A DNA stretch of 21,934 nt from a virus. The stretch is taken from positions 1-21,934 of IMG/VR virus record IMGVR_UViG_3300010313_000007. The stretch is one strand, 5' to 3'. The translations under genes and the position numbers were made by a program. Shown in pieces: positions 1 to 8,146 of this stretch; position 1 is the stretch's first letter, and every line of letters starts with the position of its first letter. The notes below the pieces were generated by a model, which was given only the letters and a program-made list of their open reading frames with translations, ran no database searches and had not been told where the DNA came from.

Positions 1-616
1 AACGAAAGGCGATGAACTTGTCGCGCGGGAAACTGGCAAGCGTGATGGCGTTCGACTGGTTGCCGCCAAGCAGCACGACCTTGGAACCGTCGACACCGGC
101 CACAAAGCCGACATGACCTGAAGAGGCCGACCACTTGATGACGCCGATCGAGCCAACTATTGGCGCACGCGCGCTGATCCCGAAGCCTGCCCATGCCTGA
201 GCCCAGAACGGATTGGACGGAAGTGGCTCGGCGGGCAGCACCTTAGCGATGCAGCTTTCCACCGCATCGCCACACCAGGGCAGCGATGCGGGATCCCCCA
301 AGAATCTGCCGATTCTGAGAAAGTCGATCAGTCGCGACTTATCGCGGACTTCGTGCAATCCCATGCGACGATGCATCTCCGCCATCCACGGCGGCATGGT
401 CTCGGCCGGCGCCGGACGATGATCTTCCCTGCCATCGGTCGGCAGCGACTTCAGCGCCGCTTCCGTGGCCCTGTCCGTCACCCCGGTGACAGAGAGCCCC
501 ATGCGCTTCTGGAAGTCCTTCAGCGCCGCGATCGACACGCGACCCCAGTCGCCATCGGTCGGCACGGCAAAACCGTGCAGCACCAGGCGCGACTGCACCC
601 ACTGTTCGTAAGTCAT
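1..616 (-). CDS. Endolysin: peptidoglycan-binding domain plus TIGR02594-type peptidase, 3' end cut by window
   Basis: Probable cell-wall hydrolase for host lysis. I translated it by hand from the ATG at 616-614; the frame stays open for 205 codons to the window edge and the stop lies outside. An AAGGA Shine-Dalgarno stands about seven bases before the ATG. Residues 1-58 look like a PG_binding_1 domain (LVLHGFAVPTDGDWG, then AALKDFQKRMGL and VTGVTD). Residues about 75-205 match the TIGR02594/CHAP-like amidase or endopeptidase pattern: LPWCGD with likely nucleophile Cys115, GHVGFV with likely catalytic His168, and LLGGNQSN with Asn186. The ending FPRDKFIAFR is typical of the last strand of this family, so only a few residues are probably missing. 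It is divergent from the plus-strand cassette and so is separated from the structural operon. No signal peptide is visible, so a holin outside the window is expected. Catalytic roles are inferred from the family. Confidence 0.85.
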   Translation of the reverse strand, partial: MTYEQWVQSRLVLHGFAVPTDGDWGRVSIAALKDFQKRMGLSVTGVTDRATEAALKSLPTDGREDHRPAPAETMPPWMAEMHRRMGLHEVRDKSRLIDFLRIGRFLGDPASLPWCGDAVESCIAKVLPAEPLPSNPFWAQAWAGFGISARAPIVGSIGVIKWSASSGHVGFVAGVDGSKVVLLGGNQSNAITLASFPRDKFIAFR

Positions 617-741
617 GGTGATTTCCTTGTTTTCCGGTGGAAGGGTTGGCGCCAATTCAGCGTTGCCGGATATTCGGTCTTGAGTAAGCAGGTATCTTGC
701 TGCATTGCTGCACCCGGCGGGCCGGAGACAGCGAGGGATTG
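617..741. promoter_or_regulatory. Divergent intergenic region between lysin and the plus-strand cassette
   Basis: These 125 bases separate two genes transcribed away from each other, so promoters for one or both probably lie here. I find no convincing -35/-10 pair and therefore place no promoter. Visible structure: the lysin Shine-Dalgarno at the left end, an 8-bp tandem direct repeat at 697-712, a short inverted repeat CCGGC-GG-GCCGG at 714-725, and GAGGG at about 732-736, which is the likely ribosome-binding site for the gene starting at 742. Confidence 0.45.
697..712. repeat. 8-bp tandem direct repeat upstream of the cassette
   Basis: TTGCTGCA occurs twice head to tail (697-704 and 705-712), followed two bases later by the palindrome CCGGC-GG-GCCGG. 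It lies 30 bases before the start codon of the plus-strand cassette. It could be an operator or a chance repeat; the sequence alone does not decide. Confidence 0.6.
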
Positions 742-2370
742 ATGAGCATCAAGTCCAAGATCAAGAAAACCATTAAATCCGTTCCTGGCGCTTACCGGCT
801 TGCAAAGGCTGTCGGTTTGGTTCGCGACTATCACGCCGAGTTCCTCGCCGACTGTCGGCGCGTCTATGATCGCTACCTGGCCGAGCATGCGGCCAAGGAA
901 CCGACAGGCTACGTGATCCTGATGGACATCAATCACCGCATCACGACCGGCCTGATGGTGCCCGTTTCACTGGCTCTCTTGAAGCGCGGCTATGCGGTGT
1001 GCTCCGTGATCAAGGGCCGTATGAACGAGAACGTCTGGCCTGAGCTCGATGGGATATCCGGCGCCATTGCCCACGGAGGCTGGGCAGTCGACGGCACTGT
1101 TGCAATCAATCACCTCGTCAAACAATGGACGATCGACTGGGATGCCGGGATCGTCTCCTGCGATGGCGTCAACTACTTCCCGTTTTTCCTCGAACGTCTC
1201 AGCAAGCTTTCAAAGAGTTATCGAGGCAGCCTGACGACAAAGGCGGAGATCAGCCTGTTCAACGCGATGCTACGGCAGAGCGATGCGGTGCTCGCCGTCT
1301 GCGATCGGATCATCAAGCTCGCCGAGAAGGGGCGACCCATTAGGCTCGTTGCAATGGATAGCCATTTCGCCCCATGGGGTGTGATCAGGCGCTGGTGCGA
1401 TGCTGTCGGCAAAGCACATGACATCAACTTTATCGCGCTCTCCAGCGGCTATGAGAACTACTATTCCAACCTTTCGACGATGGAGGCTACCACCCTGGCC
1501 GTCGAAAACCTGACGGCAAATCCAGACCTCCGGCATCCGTTTCTGGGTGGGCAGAAGCGTTTCGAAGAGTTCATCGCGAAACACCCGGAAACGCTGGAAG
1601 GCAAGGCAACCGCGCTGGGATGGATCAAAGTCAACAGGAGTCGCGTCACATCGGACGACCCGGCACGAACTGAGGTGCAGCAAAAGGTGCAAGAGGCACG
1701 CATGGCCGGGCGTCCCGTGTTCGCCGCTTTCGGCAAGGTGCTGATCGACTTCGCCGCGCCAGACGACTGCGGCAATGTCTATCCAGACTTTCCGACCTGG
1801 ATGAACGGGCTGGTGGACCTCGCATCCGAGAGCCAGAGCCTGCTCATCATCAAGCCTCACCCGCACGAGATAAGGCCAGAGATCGTCAACGACGGAGTCC
1901 AGGTTCTCCGCGATCTACTCCCGCACGACCTTCCCGAGAACGTGATCTTTCTCAACCACAACTCTTTCAATTCCTACGAACTGGCAGGGATGGTCGATGC
2001 ATCGTTCGTCTGGAACGGGACGATCTGTTGTGAATTTCCGGTTGTCAACTGCCCTGTCGTGCCCGAAAGCATTTGGGCCGCACGCGATTACCCCCTCGGT
2101 CTTCCCACAATGAGATCTGAGCCGGAGTACCGAGACTTATTCTCAGGCCGCAGCAAAGTGACACTAGACGAAAGCGTGGAAGATCGAGCAGCAGCTTTCC
2201 TGCACTTCCTCAAGTCCGAAGATGTCATGATCCCGTTCCGATATCTCAGGCGCGCCGGGACAAACCAGACGATTGGAAAAAACTGGCTCTATCACAGCGC
2301 GCTCCGTAAACTTGAAAAAGAAGGCGATCCAGCAATAGACCGGGTCGTCTCGCGCTTCTTCATCTCATAG
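742..2370 (+). CDS. Putative capsule-polysaccharide/GT-B glycosyltransferase-like protein (phage moron)
   Basis: 542 residues, no membrane segment seen, probably cytoplasmic. I chose the ATG at 742 (MSIKSKIKK) because GAGGG stands six bases before it; the frame is open to a further upstream ATG at 697 that has no such site. The C-terminal half has the signature of Capsule_synth/GT-B proteins: a strand-turn at 325-333 (PVFAAFGKV), LLIIKPHPHE at 367-376 (KPHP is the classic nucleotide-sugar or phosphate-side motif), then SYELAGMVDASFVWNGT at 411-427 followed by EFPVVNCPVV, which matches the 'ad.vv..nS...E....g.PV' loop of this fold. The N-terminal half (VILMDINHRIT at 58-68) is less recognisable. 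It stands alone with a small partner on the strand opposite to the virion genes, between fibre and lysin, where phages often carry accessory genes. Modification of host surface sugar is inference; the substrate is unknown. Confidence 0.55.
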   Translation: MSIKSKIKKTIKSVPGAYRLAKAVGLVRDYHAEFLADCRRVYDRYLAEHAAKEPTGYVILMDINHRITTGLMVPVSLALLKRGYAVCSVIKGRMNENVWPELDGISGAIAHGGWAVDGTVAINHLVKQWTIDWDAGIVSCDGVNYFPFFLERLSKLSKSYRGSLTTKAEISLFNAMLRQSDAVLAVCDRIIKLAEKGRPIRLVAMDSHFAPWGVIRRWCDAVGKAHDINFIALSSGYENYYSNLSTMEATTLAVENLTANPDLRHPFLGGQKRFEEFIAKHPETLEGKATALGWIKVNRSRVTSDDPARTEVQQKVQEARMAGRPVFAAFGKVLIDFAAPDDCGNVYPDFPTWMNGLVDLASESQSLLIIKPHPHEIRPEIVNDGVQVLRDLLPHDLPENVIFLNHNSFNSYELAGMVDASFVWNGTICCEFPVVNCPVVPESIWAARDYPLGLPTMRSEPEYRDLFSGRSKVTLDESVEDRAAAFLHFLKSEDVMIPFRYLRRAGTNQTIGKNWLYHSALRKLEKEGDPAIDRVVSRFFIS

Positions 2371-2382
2371 AGGAGAGACACG

Positions 2383-2586
2383 ATGTCCACGAATCTGCCA
2401 TCCAACTTCACAGGCGGGCGCAGACCAGAAGATGACGTAACCGATTACGAGTATGAACTCTATACTCGCCTCAGACCTGAGCCGGTCGAAGAAGATCTTC
2501 CAGAACCAACGGCTCTTGAGAGAATAGCTTGGCTCTTCCGCAACTTAGCCGAGCGCTTCAAACAGCTTTTCGAAAAGAAAAGATAG
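2383..2586 (+). CDS. Small hypothetical protein downstream of the glycosyltransferase-like gene
   Basis: 67 residues, not recognised. The ATG at 2383 is preceded by AGGAGAG with good spacing, beginning right after the stop of the previous gene, so the two are very likely co-transcribed (12-base gap). The first 43 residues are acidic and low in hydrophobic residues, with Pro/Glu-rich stretches (RPEPVEEDLPEPT). Residues about 44-67 (LERIAWLFRNLAERFKQLF) form a likely amphipathic helix ending in a basic tail, suitable for membrane-surface or protein-protein contact. The gene ends 10 bases from the convergent fibre gene, and no terminator hairpin is visible between them. A helper of the upstream enzyme is possible but unproven. 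Confidence 0.6.
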   Translation: MSTNLPSNFTGGRRPEDDVTDYEYELYTRLRPEPVEEDLPEPTALERIAWLFRNLAERFKQLFEKKR

Positions 2587-2596
2587 CTTAGCCAGC

Positions 2597-3304
2597 CTAA
2601 TACCAACGACCCTCCGCTGACCAGTTGACGATGACGGGCGATGTGTTCGTTCGTAGAACGGCAATCTGCGCATTCGTCGCCGTGATAGTCTGCCAGCCAT
2701 CTTGTGTTTGAGTGTTGGAGCCATAGTTCATTGAAGTCATGACGCGTGGCGCAGTGGAAAAAGACAACGGGAAGGTGACTGTGGCTGCCGTGATCGTGTT
2801 CGCGACAGGTGTGATTGTAACCTGACCCCACGAACGCATGTACCCGCTTTTGTGGCGAATATAGTCAAACGATGAACCAAACTCGATAATGTTGGCCTCA
2901 TCGACAACGACCCAGGCGGCACCAGTGTTGGCAATCGTGACGCTTTGATGCGGCAGCCGCAGGACTAGAGTATTAGCGCCGTCGATTGTTTCTGACGCAT
3001 TTCCGTCAATCGTGACGGCATTCGCACTGGTGTCAGTCTTCTTGACGGTGACATAGAAGCCTTCCGGAACATCAGCCGCGGCCGGCAGATTAACCGTCCG
3101 CGCGCCTCCGTTCGCATCCATGCCGATAACCGCGCCGACGTCTGCAGCGGAGACCGTGTAGGTGGCGCTTTTGGGTGAATAGGAAAACGGCGCCCTGAGA
3201 GCGTCCGCTTCTGATAAAGCCGTAAGGGCAGATTGCAACCCAGTGATTTGAGAAATGGGTAGCGCCTCCACGACACCGGCTGATGCTTTTGTCGGAGCGG
3301 CCAT
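2597..3304 (-). CDS. Short tail fibre / receptor-binding protein with gp53-like C-terminal domain
   Basis: 235 residues. Residues 1-35 are a helical linker (PISQITGLQSALTAL resembles trimeric fibre leader segments). Residues 45-135 form a beta domain rich in Thr/Val/Asp (TVSAADVGAVIGMDA, NASETIDGANTL) common in phage tail appendages. Residues about 155-235 fit the gp53-like fibre tip pattern: RSWGQV, VTFPLSFSTAPRV, and the end VNWSAEGRWY. That tip is a receptor-binding module in related phages. The start codon overlaps the stop of the large tailspike as TAATG, so the two are translationally coupled and probably made in set proportion. It is the last gene of the minus-strand structural operon. 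Sure of a tail appendage; the exact domain name is by eye. Confidence 0.75.
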   Translation of the reverse strand: MAAPTKASAGVVEALPISQITGLQSALTALSEADALRAPFSYSPKSATYTVSAADVGAVIGMDANGGARTVNLPAAADVPEGFYVTVKKTDTSANAVTIDGNASETIDGANTLVLRLPHQSVTIANTGAAWVVVDEANIIEFGSSFDYIRHKSGYMRSWGQVTITPVANTITAATVTFPLSFSTAPRVMTSMNYGSNTQTQDGWQTITATNAQIAVLRTNTSPVIVNWSAEGRWY

Positions 3305-5985
3305 TACTTTGCCCTTTCAAGTGCGTTGAGACGATCGGTAACGCGGCGCTCGAATTGCTTCTGACGCGCAATCATGAGCGGCACAAGTTTTGAGTAGTCG
3401 ACACCCCACGGACGGAATTCGCGCTCCCCAGGTTCACCTTCGCCGACCGTAACGGCTGACGGAAACACGGCGTGAAGTTCTTGCGCCACAAGCCCAAAAT
3501 AACGACCGTCAGTCGCCTCTAACGTCGTCCCGCTCAACATGGTGTAAGCCAACGGCTCTACCGCAGCCCACACCGCATCGAGGTCAACTTCATCCTCAAT
3601 GGGCACGCGATCGATCTTCAAGCGCCCGTCGGATGTCGTCTGGAATGTCGTTGACGTGCCGCCCCCGACAATACCGCCGATATAGCCGTTTGAATTGTAG
3701 ACGCCAAAATAAGTGCGGCTGACGGAACCAGCATTGTAGCCGATGTAACCGGCTGCAGCGCTATCAACCCCTGCGACAAAGTTTGCTTCCGCCGGAGGGT
3801 TAGTCGTCGCGGATAGTCCGGCGCGCACCCGCTTGAATATCGCATTCCAGCGGAAAGCTTCCTGCCATTTCGAATCGTCGGTAGACGACGGGACGAAATC
3901 GCCGATCATGGCTAGAATCGATTTATTGCCCCCAGAATTACCAGGCTCGCCGCAGACGAACGTTGCAATCCAGTGGTCACCAACCTTCACAGGTGCCATG
4001 TAACCAGTCGCCCAGTTCGGTACCGGTGTCACGATCTTCCAGTCAACTGCCGGCGAAAGCGCATCCCAGTTGCCGTTTGCCGCCCACAATGCGTCGGCAT
4101 CCGCGGACGCGATCAACATGTGATGATCGAACCCGTCGATGCCGCGACCGCCGCGGCCGAATGCAACGAAATGAAAACTGTTCGTCTCCGGATCTGCGAA
4201 ACAACACGGCGGGTTTCCGCCAAGATTGATGTTGCTCGGGCGAGCGCTACCCCAGCTCAGAAGGTTGGTGGTGACGAAACACGCAGCTTCGTCACGCCAG
4301 CCGCCAGCATCCTGACAGCGCAAATAGAAAATCCACTTGTCTTCGCCAGGAACTCGCCCCCCGGACCACTCCGAGAGCGCAGTGATTGCCGTGCCAGTAG
4401 CGGGGGTATGCGTGAGGTTCGCGACGCCTGTTGCTACCGTGTAGGTTTCCCAATTGTCGGCAGTGCTGATGCGACCATAAGAGCCGGCACCGACAAAGCC
4501 GAAAGCGATGAAACCAAGGGTGTCGTGTCCGCCCTGCGACGCCGGGAACTCGATGATACCGCCGTTGGACGCAAAGGTGTATCCTGTCGGCGTCGTCAAC
4601 GTCTTCGTGCTGAACGTCTCGAATTCGTCATCCGAGTAAATCAGCAGCGGCGAAAAGTGGGCGGTTCCTTCGTCCTGCCGGTTGACCATGAAACCGGATC
4701 GACCGTTCGCAAACAGCCGCGGGGCGTCCGGTCGCGCGTCGTGGGACGCATTTGTGTAGATCAGGCGATCGTTCTCGAGAGTGGCGCCCTGGTCATAGCT
4801 GTCGACAGCGCGAACCTGCGCGCCATCTGTGATCGCATGGCTGCTGGCTTTTCGGTAAATCAGCGTCCACTTCCCCGACGGGAAGACGAGCCAGCCGCTC
4901 GGAAGACCATAGTGGGCGTCGTATCGCTCACCGAGCAGCACACGAATACCGGCATGCCCGAAAGGCAGATCAGTATCCAAAATCCGGGCGTCATTTGATC
5001 CGCCGCCCTCATTGATCAGCGTCATGATCGCAGGGTCGATCTGATCTTCACCGACTGCACCTGCTGCGATTTTCGGCCGCGTCACCGAACCGTCCGGCGG
5101 CACGTCTTCCAGTGCAAAAGCAGGGACGTGATGCACTTCGGCATTGATCGCCACACCATCACCCGGCCACGTCCCGCCGACAGGTGTTATGACGCCGGCC
5201 GTGATCGACCAGGTGCTTTTGAACTGATACACCCCATCGATGAACAGATGGATCTGCTCGGCGATCGCATCTTCATTGCCCGTGTCGATCGACTGCACGC
5301 CCCCACCCACTGCGGCCTCGACTTTGGCGAAAGGTTGGAATGAACCCGTGATCGACAGAATATCGGAAAGCACATCCTCAGCCTGCGCAATGATAGAAGC
5401 CGAGACCTGGTCGCTAACCAGACGGAAGACAGAGCCGCTGACACGCCCCATGACGAGCATGCCGGCCTGAAGTCCGCCAATGGCAATGTCATTGCCGCTG
5501 TTTGACTTGATAGTCAGCAGATCGCCTTCATTGAACGTCACCGTCACCGGAGAGGCGGTGTTCGTGTCTGTGATCGCCATCAGGACCAGGGCCGATCCGG
5601 AAATCGGGATCGAAGATGTCGCTTCTATCGCATTCGGCGTTCCGGATCCGCTGTTCTGCGCCGAAATGAAGCTGTACGGAAGGTCGGCACTCCTCACCCA
5701 TGAGCCGGACCCGGAAGCACCGACCTTGCGGTAGATTGCATTGTCAAAGGCGACTTCATCACCGACGACCCAGGCAAGCGTATTGGCTTCCTTGGAAAGA
5801 TCGGCATCGAGCGCCGCCTTGTTGGCGTAGATGAATCCGCCATTATTGGTGAATGTCGTGATCGACTGCTCGACCCAAGCGCCCCACGCGCGAAGATCGG
5901 GCTTTCGGATTTCGTGCGGCCCGGAGGAAGGCACGCCGTCGGTGACATAATCCCGCGCGACTTCATTCATCAAGGGTGCGGCCAT
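3304..5985 (-). CDS. Tailspike/tail fibre: beta-propeller-like centre and C-terminal peptidase S74 chaperone
   Basis: 893 residues. Residues 1-110 look like a virion-attachment region (MNEVARDYVTDGVPSSGPHE, VVGDEVAFDNAIYRKVGA). Residues about 360-700 hold degenerate Asp-box motifs, strongest at 396 (SYDQGATL), 451 (SDDEFETF) and 508 (TADNWETY), with weaker ones near 572 and 627, spaced 55-64 residues, as expected for sialidase-type propeller blades. The C-terminus is a peptidase S74 intramolecular chaperone: TSDGRLK gives Ser785 and Lys790, the S-x4-K dyad of self-cleaving spikes, then YFGLVAQELHAVFPSAV and WGVDYSKLVPLMI. Cleavage before Ser785 would release about 109 residues after trimer folding. 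GAGG lies 8-9 bases before the ATG. Role: receptor binding and possibly polysaccharide degradation; enzyme activity is inference. Confidence 0.85.
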   Translation of the reverse strand: MAAPLMNEVARDYVTDGVPSSGPHEIRKPDLRAWGAWVEQSITTFTNNGGFIYANKAALDADLSKEANTLAWVVGDEVAFDNAIYRKVGASGSGSWVRSADLPYSFISAQNSGSGTPNAIEATSSIPISGSALVLMAITDTNTASPVTVTFNEGDLLTIKSNSGNDIAIGGLQAGMLVMGRVSGSVFRLVSDQVSASIIAQAEDVLSDILSITGSFQPFAKVEAAVGGGVQSIDTGNEDAIAEQIHLFIDGVYQFKSTWSITAGVITPVGGTWPGDGVAINAEVHHVPAFALEDVPPDGSVTRPKIAAGAVGEDQIDPAIMTLINEGGGSNDARILDTDLPFGHAGIRVLLGERYDAHYGLPSGWLVFPSGKWTLIYRKASSHAITDGAQVRAVDSYDQGATLENDRLIYTNASHDARPDAPRLFANGRSGFMVNRQDEGTAHFSPLLIYSDDEFETFSTKTLTTPTGYTFASNGGIIEFPASQGGHDTLGFIAFGFVGAGSYGRISTADNWETYTVATGVANLTHTPATGTAITALSEWSGGRVPGEDKWIFYLRCQDAGGWRDEAACFVTTNLLSWGSARPSNINLGGNPPCCFADPETNSFHFVAFGRGGRGIDGFDHHMLIASADADALWAANGNWDALSPAVDWKIVTPVPNWATGYMAPVKVGDHWIATFVCGEPGNSGGNKSILAMIGDFVPSSTDDSKWQEAFRWNAIFKRVRAGLSATTNPPAEANFVAGVDSAAAGYIGYNAGSVSRTYFGVYNSNGYIGGIVGGGTSTTFQTTSDGRLKIDRVPIEDEVDLDAVWAAVEPLAYTMLSGTTLEATDGRYFGLVAQELHAVFPSAVTVGEGEPGEREFRPWGVDYSKLVPLMIARQKQFERRVTDRLNALERAK

Positions 5986-6046
5986 AGCGATACCTCATGG
6001 GAAAACGCCCGCAGCAGCGAGCAATAAAACTGAAAGAAGCGGTTGA

Positions 6047-8146
6047 TCAGGTGACGGTGAATGCGCCTGTCGCCACCGCGGCAGATGCGATGCCGGACGA
6101 ATTCACGCTGGTCAGGAAGCCGTATTTCGTACCTGCAGACAGGCCTGTAACAACGCGGCCGTCTGCGATATTCGGCGGCCCATATTCAGTGGCGACAAGC
6201 GTCGCGCCGGAAAAGCTGTCCACGGTGTTGATGTAGATCCGCACGGCCGCGAAATTTGCCGAGTTCGGCGCCACCCAGGAAAAGCTCCCTTGGCCCGCGC
6301 CGCCAGTGACGCCGGCGCCCGTGACGACGCCAGGCGCGACCGGATCGGCAACAGCCGTGACCAGCTGGTAGTCGGTCCACTCAGAAGGCGTCCCACCTCC
6401 CCAGGCGCGCAGCCGGACGCGATACTGCTGGCCATCGACCAGGTAACCGGAGCGAACGAAATTCTCCCCATCTCCAGCAAATACGGACTGAACACCGGTC
6501 GAGCCGCTGGTGCGCTCATACTCCATCTCATAGCGGAGGCTGCTGTCGCCGGCGGTCCACTGACCACGCAGATAGGCCGCAGTTGAGCTGCCTGTGATGA
6601 CCTCGTTGAGAACGGTCACCGTGAAGCCAACTGGCACCGGAACACCTTCGGATTCGATCGGCGGCGGCGATGCGCCAGGGACACCTTCTTCCGTCGCAGC
6701 GTCGAAAGAATACAGACTGTCCGTCACCAGAATGCCGCTAAAACTCACCCGCATGTTGCGCAGATCAAGCGAAACCGTGGATGTGATCTCAACGATTGCC
6801 TCGACGAGCCCGCGACTCGGATAGTGCACCCGGACGAACCGACGATAGGCGCAGTTCTTGGCGGCGCTATAATCCGCCGTGATCGTGATCCGTCTGGCAT
6901 TCGCACGGATGTAAGTCAGTTTCTGCTTGCGCTGGCAGTGGTTGTGAGACTGCACGGCGGCGTTATCAAAGGTCTTGGTGCGCTCAGTCTCGTCGATCTC
7001 GCCATAGGGGTCGCCGTAGAGAGAGGCGTCCTCCGTGTTGTAGTCCTTTGCGGGGTTCTGATAGCGGCCGCGCACCGCGAGCACGGTAGAGGACAGCCTC
7101 TTGTTCTTGTCGACTTCGATCGCAAAGATGCTCTCCTGCGTAAGGCGAACATCGGGAGCAACGAACTCGCCGGCATGCACGCCGATCTTCCCGTCGTTGC
7201 GCTCATAGACGACCAGCTCAGCCGCCTCGTCGAGGGTGCGACCGACCTCGACCGGATCATTGTTCGTCCGAAACCACAATCCGCCCCAATAGCGCCGCTC
7301 GGTGCCGCCGCTGCGGTTGGTGACGATCTCGTCACAGACATTGGCGGCATGCATCCAGTCCGGCATGAACATGCGCTGATAACCGAGCTTGCCGCCGAAC
7401 GGCTGTGCCAGATGGTCCAGCCGCATCAAAGCGATGTTGCTGGAAAACTCCCAGGTATTCGGGTCAGCATGTCGGTGCGAACCGGACCCACCGGGCTGGG
7501 TTGAATCCTTGCGCGGGTCATAAAGCAGCACGCCGTCACCGATGGCGGAATGCTCCGGCATCTGGTTAGGAAAGATGCGGAGATAATACTTGTCCTCGGG
7601 CGTCTTGGCGCGCATACGGACCGAAGCGAGACCATCGCCACGATGGTTGTTCGTCCATGCCGCCGGAAAGGCTGCAACCACGTCAGCATAAGCTGTCTCG
7701 GCATCGAGGCCGACCCTGCTCAGGATGTTGACGTAGGGATTGCCGCTGCGCACATAGGCGTTGGTGACATTGCCCGAGCCATCAAGGTTCAGCGCCTTGT
7801 CATGCCCGTAGTGTCGCACGAACCCTTGTATACGCCGGCCGCACCAGACGATGATGTGGTAGGCGATCCCATTCGTCTCCTCGAGGAAGACGTAGTCTCC
7901 GCCCTTCTTGACCCGACCGTAGACGATCGGCAGAGGTGGCACATTCTGCTTGAGGTTATAAGAGCCGTCCTCGGGCCTCGGCACTGAGGGCTTTTGCACG
8001 AACAGCGACTGCAGAAGACCAGCGCCGTATGCCAGGCCACCGTATAGCGCCGCCATCGTCCCGAGATAGATCAGGTTCGACGCGATGACGCTGGTGGTGC
8101 CGATCGAAGCGACGATCGTCAGGACGAGAGATTCCAGAATGCCCAC
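6047..8146 (-). CDS. Tail tip attachment protein, J-like, with C-terminal FN3-like domains
   Basis: 699 residues; the central tail-tip or host-specificity protein. The start is GTG at 8146, sharing one base with the TAG of the previous gene (TAGTG). Residues 5-48 are strongly hydrophobic and Gly/Ala-rich (LVLTIVASIGTTSVI and on), a feature of many J-type N-termini. Residues about 68-110 (PPLPIVYGRVKKGGDYVF, HIIVWCGRRIQGFV) begin the tail-hub core. Residues 230-480 continue the hub with WGGLWFRTNNDPVEVGRTL and VRGRYQNPAKDYN. From about 505 to 699 there are two FN3-like sandwiches (RYEMEYERTSG, YRVRLRAWGGGTPSEWTDY; then AAVRIYINT and GLSAGTKYGFLTSVN). Position after the DUF6950 gene and before the fibres supports the call. 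It is much shorter than lambda J, so it is probably a compact version. Confidence 0.8.
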   Translation of the reverse strand: MGILESLVLTIVASIGTTSVIASNLIYLGTMAALYGGLAYGAGLLQSLFVQKPSVPRPEDGSYNLKQNVPPLPIVYGRVKKGGDYVFLEETNGIAYHIIVWCGRRIQGFVRHYGHDKALNLDGSGNVTNAYVRSGNPYVNILSRVGLDAETAYADVVAAFPAAWTNNHRGDGLASVRMRAKTPEDKYYLRIFPNQMPEHSAIGDGVLLYDPRKDSTQPGGSGSHRHADPNTWEFSSNIALMRLDHLAQPFGGKLGYQRMFMPDWMHAANVCDEIVTNRSGGTERRYWGGLWFRTNNDPVEVGRTLDEAAELVVYERNDGKIGVHAGEFVAPDVRLTQESIFAIEVDKNKRLSSTVLAVRGRYQNPAKDYNTEDASLYGDPYGEIDETERTKTFDNAAVQSHNHCQRKQKLTYIRANARRITITADYSAAKNCAYRRFVRVHYPSRGLVEAIVEITSTVSLDLRNMRVSFSGILVTDSLYSFDAATEEGVPGASPPPIESEGVPVPVGFTVTVLNEVITGSSTAAYLRGQWTAGDSSLRYEMEYERTSGSTGVQSVFAGDGENFVRSGYLVDGQQYRVRLRAWGGGTPSEWTDYQLVTAVADPVAPGVVTGAGVTGGAGQGSFSWVAPNSANFAAVRIYINTVDSFSGATLVATEYGPPNIADGRVVTGLSAGTKYGFLTSVNSSGIASAAVATGAFTVT

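Noticed and set aside
697-741. Earlier start (ATG 697) for the glycosyltransferase-like gene
   Set aside because: The 15 extra residues (MLHCCTRRAG and on) have no ribosome site. The ATG at 742 has GAGGG at normal distance and starts a typical basic N-terminus.
2575-2600. Bidirectional terminator between the convergent genes
   Set aside because: Only a 4-bp TTAG/CTAA pairing is visible and there is no U-tract. Too weak to annotate.
3973-4998. Plus-strand open frame (341 codons) antisense to the tailspike
   Set aside because: It is opposite a recognised gene, is Arg/Cys-rich and has no domain pattern. Judged a shadow frame.
5986-6046. Possible small gene or terminator between the J-like and tailspike genes
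   Set aside because: The 61 bases hold the tailspike ribosome site but no convincing frame or hairpin.
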